Origin: Lachnospiraceae bacterium
GTDB lineage: Bacteria > Bacillota > Clostridia > Lachnospirales > Lachnospiraceae
Direction of reading: 5' to 3'
Assembly: GCA_014804495.1 (NCBI GenBank)
Contig: JAAUZS010000098.1
Coordinates: forward strand, 9,520 to 19,986
DNA: 10,467 nucleotides
Made by a program: the position numbers and the translations under genes. The notes beneath the pieces were generated by a model. That model saw only the letters and a list, made by a program, of their open reading frames with translations. It searched no databases and was not told the origin of the DNA. Shown here one piece after another: positions 6,408 to 10,467 of the stretch (its first letter is position 1; each line of letters starts with the position of its first letter).

Positions 6408-7895
6408 ATGATAAAAAAATCAAAATTCTTATTATGCGAACTATTATTGATTATATTGGTTTTATCAGGATGCGCTTCGGTAAGTGAAAATGATGCTGTA
6501 GAATCTGGTGACAGTGATAATTATGCACAGATAGAAGAAGAGGAGCAGAATGAATTAGCAGGTCAGGGAGCGACTGAAAACCAGGAAGTAGCAAAACAGG
6601 AAATGCTGGATAGTCAGGAAGCAGAAGAACAGGAAGTGTCAGATAACCAGAATGCAGTTGAACAGGATGTGGAAGACAATCAGGATGCCGCAGAACAGGA
6701 AGATTGGAACGAACTCTCAGATGAGGAGTTAAACAATTTTACGGATTTTTTCCAAAGTTATGAAAATTATGGTTTTTTGCTGTCGGATTATACAACTCCC
6801 ATAGATGTTGATTTAAATGAAGTTTTTTATTGTGGTGCCGGAATTGCTGCCCATGTATTGTCGGACGATGTGGAGGCAGCATACGAACAAGAAACCGGTT
6901 GGACGATAGAATTGGATGTTGAATGTCTTACAACCAGACAGATAGATGATCTTTTGATAGAGAAGACAGGATATTCGTTAGAGGAAATGAATAAAACTCT
7001 TGAGTGGGTTTATCTGGAACAATATGATTCTTATATCGGTCAGCATGGAGACACAAACTATATTCCTTTTGTCTGTATCAGCGGGAAAAGAATAGAAGAA
7101 GATGTTTTTGAACTTAAATATCAAAGCGTTTATGAATTCCAAGGAGAATTGATATGTGGTGATTATCACGGTGTTGTTACATTAAGAAAAAACGGTGAAA
7201 ATTATCTATTTATATCCAATCAGATGCTTGATGGTTCTGCTTTATCAGGTCTTTCCTGCAAAGAGGTAAGTCAGCTTAAATTTTTTGCGGAAAATAAAGA
7301 TTCTTGGAATATAAGTAAATATACACCTAGGGCATTCTACTATGCTGTATTTGATTTAGACAATGACGGAAGATTAGAACTTATTACAAGTGCAATTTCC
7401 GGTACAGGACAGTATTCGGAAAATCATTTTTACCGTAGAAATGATGATGAAATCGAGGAACTGCCACAGAAATACTCAGGAAAGAAGTTAGAGTCAGACT
7501 CAGAACTGGATTTTACTCTTTTTGACTATAAATATGCTTATACAAATGGAAAAGTGACATATTATCCTGCTTCTGATTTTATCAGAGACGGATTTCAATG
7601 GTCATCTTCTGCTGACGGAGCGTATTATCTCAAAGACGGAACGGTGTATATTGATATATATAGGAGTGACTATACTTTATACAAAGATGATGGTGAAACT
7701 ACCTGTTATGATGCTGATGGAAATGAAATTACGCAGGAAGCATGGGAAAAACTTGAGGAAAATTATTATGCAGGAATGGATGCCATAACTTATCCTATCT
7801 GTTGGGTGTATATAAGTCCCTCTGAGCTTAAGCAGGACACATATCAGAAAATATTCAGAGAGCTGGTAGATAATTATAAAAAAGGAGTAGAGTAG
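6408..7895 (+). CDS. Secreted lipoprotein with 11-residue repeat and EF-hand-like loop
   Basis: This 495-residue protein is probably anchored on the outer face of the membrane. It has a lysine-rich N-terminus, a hydrophobic core and the lipobox LSGC with the lipidated cysteine at residue 22. Next comes an acidic, Gln-rich stalk (about 25-105) that includes four 11-residue repeats (57-100). The body starts with ELSDEELNNFTDFF, an opening I recognise from uncharacterised clostridial lipoproteins. Later, DLDNDGRLE (316-324) matches a calcium-binding DxDxDG loop as in EF-hand or VCBS-like repeats. The C-terminal third is rich in Tyr and Asp. No catalytic motif was found and the function is unknown. 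ATG 6408 follows AAGGG by 9 nt; earlier in-frame codons would spoil the signal peptide. It ends 14 bp from the stop of the convergent MATE gene. Confidence 0.8.
   Translation: MIKKSKFLLCELLLIILVLSGCASVSENDAVESGDSDNYAQIEEEEQNELAGQGATENQEVAKQEMLDSQEAEEQEVSDNQNAVEQDVEDNQDAAEQEDWNELSDEELNNFTDFFQSYENYGFLLSDYTTPIDVDLNEVFYCGAGIAAHVLSDDVEAAYEQETGWTIELDVECLTTRQIDDLLIEKTGYSLEEMNKTLEWVYLEQYDSYIGQHGDTNYIPFVCISGKRIEEDVFELKYQSVYEFQGELICGDYHGVVTLRKNGENYLFISNQMLDGSALSGLSCKEVSQLKFFAENKDSWNISKYTPRAFYYAVFDLDNDGRLELITSAISGTGQYSENHFYRRNDDEIEELPQKYSGKKLESDSELDFTLFDYKYAYTNGKVTYYPASDFIRDGFQWSSSADGAYYLKDGTVYIDIYRSDYTLYKDDGETTCYDADGNEITQEAWEKLEENYYAGMDAITYPICWVYISPSELKQDTYQKIFRELVDNYKKGVE
6576..6707 (+). repeat. 33-bp in-frame minisatellite, four units
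   Basis: Four consecutive 33-bp units encode ENQEVAKQEML, DSQEAEEQEVS, DNQNAVEQDVE and DNQDAAEQEDW. The [ED]-[NS]-Q at positions 1-3 and E/K-Q-[ED] at positions 7-9 are kept while DNA and other residues have drifted. It forms the acidic stalk between the lipid anchor and the folded part of the lipoprotein. Unit number may vary between strains. Confidence 0.85.
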
Positions 7896-7909
7896 AAGAA
7901 AAGGTAGAG

Positions 7910-9277
7910 TCACAGAATACCTTTCTTACGCCAACCGCCTTGAAAATATCTGGCGGCGGCTACGATAAGCGCAATAACCCAACCTGCGCAGAATGCCCAC
8001 CAGATAATATCTACGCCGGCAATATGTGCGAAGCCTACGGTCAGAAATAATCGGATAAAAAAGCTCAGTAAAGTTGTTATTATAAACCAACTCATGTCGC
8101 CGCTTCCTTTGAAGGTAGCTTTCACCAGCATAAATGTAGAGAATACCACGAGGAATGCACCGACGACTCTGATATATGCAGAACCTACTGCCATGACCTG
8201 CTCAAGATTTGATTCAGTTTCATCTATGAACATGCCGATGATTTGATTAGGAAATATCTCAAAAGCAGCGGTAATGGCAAGGGAAAGCACTCCGCAGCTG
8301 AGAATAGACGCCTTAAGTCCGGGCCAGATACGTTCCTCTTTACCGGCGCCCATATTTTGACCTACATAATTAGAATACGCGTTACTGAAATTGATAGGAA
8401 CGGCAGTAGCCAGATTAACTACCTTTGAAGCCGCAGCGCTGCCTGCCATTACAGCCGCGCCAAAACTGTTGATTGTCGCCTGCACGATAACTGAGCCTAC
8501 CGATACAATAGACTGCTGTAATGCAGATGGCAGCGCAAATCTAAGCATCGTAAGAAGAAGCGTGCCATCAAAAAATTTCATATCTTTGCTATATTCAAAT
8601 TCCTTAAGCAGTTTGGGAATGTCTTTCATCGCCAAAAGAGCTGCCGCCAGTTGTGAAATAGCCGTTGCAAGCGCCGCGCCTCCGACTCCTTTATTCAGTC
8701 CAATAATGAATAATAAATCCAAAAAAACATTGATAACAGATGATATTATTAAGAACTTCAGGGGAGTACGAGAATCTCCTAACGCTACATAAACACCATT
8801 TAGCGCATTGTATACGAAAATGGGGATGCATCCCAAAAAGTATAAGCGTAAATAACTGACACCCATGTCAACAATGTACTCCGGTGTGTTAACTACCAAC
8901 AGAAGCGGTCTTGCTTCTATCCAAATGATAATTGTCGATACAAGTGAAATTATAGCCGAGAATATAGTGGAAGTGGTGGTACATTGCCATATTTTCTCGG
9001 TTCTGCCGGCGCCGAAATACTGTGCAATCACAATAGAGCCACCGAGCGCAAATCCGGTCGCCAGCTGTACAAATACCGCAGTAATGCTGCTTGCGCTCCC
9101 GACTGCCGCCAGAGCATCTGTCCCAAGCCGTTTGCCTACTATTACAGTATCTATGACATTATAGAGCTGCTGAAAAAGATTGGACAGAATCATCGGCACT
9201 GCAAAAAGGAGAATCGTGCTAAGCGGATTCCCCTCTGTCATCTTATGTGTTTTCGTTTCAGTAGTGATTCCAAACAT
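7910..9277 (-). CDS. MATE family efflux transporter
   Basis: This 455-residue polytopic membrane protein belongs to the multidrug and toxic compound extrusion family, which exports organic cations and other small molecules using Na+ or H+ gradients. The N-terminus contains MTEGNPLSTILLFAVPMIL and then LFQQLYNVIDTVIVGK, typical of clostridial members. The two half-protein repeats are visible in IAQYFGAGRTEKIW (84-97) and YVGQNMGAGKEERIW (303-317). About twelve hydrophobic segments can be counted, and the length is normal. The substrate cannot be read from the sequence. The gene is read from its own minus-strand promoter, with GAGG 7 nt before ATG 9277. It converges on the lipoprotein gene and diverges from the RNase H gene, so it forms a single-gene unit. 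Confidence 0.93.
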   Translation of the reverse strand: MFGITTETKTHKMTEGNPLSTILLFAVPMILSNLFQQLYNVIDTVIVGKRLGTDALAAVGSASSITAVFVQLATGFALGGSIVIAQYFGAGRTEKIWQCTTTSTIFSAIISLVSTIIIWIEARPLLLVVNTPEYIVDMGVSYLRLYFLGCIPIFVYNALNGVYVALGDSRTPLKFLIISSVINVFLDLLFIIGLNKGVGGAALATAISQLAAALLAMKDIPKLLKEFEYSKDMKFFDGTLLLTMLRFALPSALQQSIVSVGSVIVQATINSFGAAVMAGSAAASKVVNLATAVPINFSNAYSNYVGQNMGAGKEERIWPGLKASILSCGVLSLAITAAFEIFPNQIIGMFIDETESNLEQVMAVGSAYIRVVGAFLVVFSTFMLVKATFKGSGDMSWFIITTLLSFFIRLFLTVGFAHIAGVDIIWWAFCAGWVIALIVAAARYFQGGWRKKGIL

Positions 9278-9315
9278 ATTGTATCCTCGTTAATGTTTGC
9301 CCTGTATACTAAAAA

Positions 9316-9344
9316 ATATTAACATTTTTATTAATTTAATACAA
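9316..9344 (-). promoter_or_regulatory. Probable promoter of the MATE gene
   Basis: Read on the minus strand, TTGTAT (9344-9339) and TAATAT (9321-9316) are 17 bp apart. Transcription would start near 9309, giving a leader of about 32 nt that contains the GAGG ribosome site. The region is very A/T-rich, so other matches are possible. Confidence 0.5.
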
Positions 9345-9377
9345 TCTGATACGATATATTGTGAAAAATGTGTTGAA

Positions 9378-9401
9378 AACGTATACGGTATATGATACGT
9401 T
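9378..9401. promoter_or_regulatory. Operator-like palindrome in the MATE/RNase H divergent region
   Basis: AACGTAT (9378-9384) and ATACGTT (9395-9401) form perfect 7-bp arms with a 10-bp spacer, so the half-sites fall about 17 bp centre to centre, roughly one and a half helical turns. A second TGATACG (9347-9353) repeats the right-arm region (9393-9399). It lies 73 bp upstream of the RNase H start and overlaps a TTGAAA (9373-9378) that could be a -35 box. The regulator is unknown; a dimeric repressor controlling the transporter or the RNase H gene is conceivable. Confidence 0.35.
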
Positions 9402-9474
9402 TATTATGTATTTTATGCTAAAAATGAAAGAATATTGATTTCCCTAATGGAATTATCATAATTTGGAGGGGACT

Positions 9475-10128
9475 ATGGCTAAAAAGAAAGTGTATGCTGT
9501 ACGAAAAGGAAAAACAGAGGGAATATTTGAAACATGGGATGAGTGCAAGGCGGCGGTAGATGGCTATTCCGGAGCAGAGTACAAAAGCTTTTCTACAAAA
9601 GAGGAAGCTTTGGCATATTTGGGTAAAGATGGCGATACATTTGTTGATGATATTTCTTTGGCTGATTCGCCGGAACTAAAAGAGAATCAGGTTATTGCAT
9701 ATGTGGATGGCAGTTTTGATGAAAGCATTGGCAAGTATTCGTTTGGCTGCATCCTGATTTTGCCAGACGGAGAAATCGTTCGTGAATCCGGAAATGGGGA
9801 TAATCCTGAATCCATTGCATTAAGAAATGTTACCGGAGAAATGCTGGGAGCTATGTATGCTGTAAAGTGGAGCATAGTAAATGGGTATTCTTCTGTAAAG
9901 ATTTGCTATGACTACAGTGGAATAGAAATGTGGGCTGTAGGCCAATGGAAGGCAAAAAATGATTTAACAAAGAAGTATGCAGATTTTATGAAGGAGAATT
10001 CTAGGAATATAGAAATCAGCTTTCAGAAGATAGCGGCACATACCGGAAATAAATATAATGAAGAAGCTGATAAATTAGCGAAAACGGCGTTGACGGAAGG
10101 GAATGGGGTGCCTAAAATTAGAAAATAG
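9475..10128 (+). CDS. Viroplasmin-domain ribonuclease HI
   Basis: This 217-residue protein removes RNA from RNA-DNA hybrids. Residues 1-50 form a caulimovirus viroplasmin-type (Cauli_VI) hybrid-binding domain, KKKVYAVRKGKTEGIFETWDEC with a Ser-Phe-Ser and EEALAYL end, as in eukaryotic RNase H1 N-termini. A short linker leads to an RNase HI domain (about 72-205). Catalytic acids are visible as D78 in YVDGS, E122 in TGEMLGA, D146 in CYDYSGI and D199 in EEADKLA, together with H189 in AAHTGN. The tail is cut short after the last helix. ATG 9475 is chosen over TTG 9463 because GGAGGGG (9465-9471) is ideally placed for it and overlaps the TTG. The gene stands alone, diverging from the transporter. 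Confidence 0.92.
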   Translation: MAKKKVYAVRKGKTEGIFETWDECKAAVDGYSGAEYKSFSTKEEALAYLGKDGDTFVDDISLADSPELKENQVIAYVDGSFDESIGKYSFGCILILPDGEIVRESGNGDNPESIALRNVTGEMLGAMYAVKWSIVNGYSSVKICYDYSGIEMWAVGQWKAKNDLTKKYADFMKENSRNIEISFQKIAAHTGNKYNEEADKLAKTALTEGNGVPKIRK

Positions 10129-10202
10129 GAACTTATTTTAATTTGCCGATAACAGTCAACTGTGCAGGACTGAACTGAGGAAGAAATTTAATGTGAATTT
10201 TA

Positions 10203-10231
10203 TTGTAAAGATAGGCAATTTTTTGTATAAT
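10203..10231 (+). promoter_or_regulatory. Strong-looking promoter for the partial transposase-like gene
   Basis: TTGTAA (10203-10208) and a perfect TATAAT (10226-10231) are 17 bp apart. Transcription would start near 10238, with a leader of about 60 nt ending in GAGGTGAT before GTG 10299. Confidence 0.65.
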
Positions 10232-10298
10232 TGAAGTGTAACAGGAGTAGGCTATATCGTATCTTGAAACACATATCTTTAGAAATCGAGGTGATAAG

Positions 10299-10467
10299 GT
10301 GCAGGACGATACAAAGCAGACACAAGAAGTCATGGCAAAGCGTACCGCAAAAAATAGCGTATTTCTTGACCTTTTTCAAAATAAGAGTTATCTGCTAAAG
10401 CTGTATAAAACGCTCCATCCAGAGGACACCATAGCAACAGAGGACTCATTGACCGATGTAACAATAG
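10299..10467 (+). CDS. Rpn / PD-(D/E)XK nuclease family transposase-like protein, N-terminal part
   Basis: The first 56 codons are present and the gene runs off the right edge. The segment NSVFLDLFQNKSYLLKLYKT followed by LHPEDT and LTDVTI matches the conserved N-terminus of the large Lachnospiraceae family annotated as Rpn family recombination-promoting nuclease or PD-(D/E)XK nuclease family transposase. Characterised Rpn proteins cut DNA and raise RecA-independent recombination. The catalytic region lies beyond the window, so integrity cannot be judged. GTG 10299 is preferred because GAGGTGA stands about 5 nt upstream; ATG 10332, in frame and preceded by AAGAAG, is the alternative. No terminal inverted repeat or target duplication was seen on its left side. 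Confidence 0.78.
   Translation, partial: MQDDTKQTQEVMAKRTAKNSVFLDLFQNKSYLLKLYKTLHPEDTIATEDSLTDVTI

Noticed and set aside
7900..7924. AAAGGTA/TACCTTT inverted repeat between the convergent lipoprotein and MATE genes
   Set aside because: Only 7 bp of A/T-leaning stem with an 11-nt loop, partly inside the MATE coding end, and no clear T-run. Too weak to call a terminator.
8391..8792. 133-codon plus-strand open frame opposite the MATE gene
   Set aside because: It is antisense to a well-supported transporter, has no family features and no convincing ribosome site.
10115..10150. A/T-rich self-complementary stretch around the RNase H stop codon
   Set aside because: The stem needs a 2-nt bulge, has almost no GC pairs and lacks a following T-run, so it is not a credible terminator.
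9348..10263. GATACGATATA (9348-9358) and its reverse complement at 10253-10263
   Set aside because: A shared 11-mer is expected by chance several times in 10 kb of this composition, and the flanks do not match.
10129..10298. Possible left end of a mobile element before the Rpn-like gene
   Set aside because: I looked for an inverted or direct repeat marking an insertion edge and found none. The right end is outside the window, so no element can be defined.

Overview
The window looks like ordinary chromosome from a low-GC, Gram-positive anaerobe of the class Clostridia, most likely a Lachnospiraceae member. The evidence is purine-rich Shine-Dalgarno sites (GGAGG, AGAGGAG, GGAGGGG), A/T-rich sigma-A-type promoters, and gene families typical of that group: a very long FtsA-like ATPase, an ACT/DUF711 pair, a viroplasmin-RNase HI fusion and a PD-(D/E)XK family transposase. 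This assignment rests on recalled family knowledge, not a search.

Layout. Positions 1-189 hold a 78-bp hairpin repeat and leader sequence. Positions 190-3876 form a tight plus-strand housekeeping block: coaE (last step of CoA synthesis), a 762-residue FtsA-like actin-fold ATPase whose GTG start lies inside the end of coaE, and a WalJ/YycJ-type metallo-beta-lactamase-fold nuclease 7 bp downstream. Positions 3877-4115 are the longest gene-free gap (239 bp), and nearly all of it is one ~198-bp imperfect palindrome. Positions 4116-5916 carry a 90-residue ACT protein and a 454-residue DUF711/UPF0210 protein. These two families commonly travel together, but here a second copy of the 78-bp hairpin sits between them, followed at once by a promoter-like sequence. 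Positions 5978-7895 encode a small FMN-type split-barrel protein and a secreted lipoprotein with an 11-residue tandem repeat. A convergent MATE transporter (7910-9277, minus) follows. A 197-bp divergent control region separates it from a viroplasmin-RNase HI gene (9475-10128). The window ends inside an Rpn/PD-(D/E)XK transposase-like gene that has a good promoter of its own.

No tRNA, rRNA, CRISPR array, IS with a complete transposase, or broken gene was seen, and no gene-free stretch exceeds 300 bp. The most interesting material is intergenic. There are two copies of a 78-bp palindrome whose differences include two paired compensatory changes, which points to selection for, or mobility of, the folded form. 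There is also a larger unrelated palindrome, and a shared TTGRAATAGA-type motif just downstream of these hairpins that could supply -35 boxes. I found no clear new defence or biosynthetic system. The best functional unknowns are the ACT-DUF711 pair, the C-terminal half of the FtsA-like protein and the lipoprotein.
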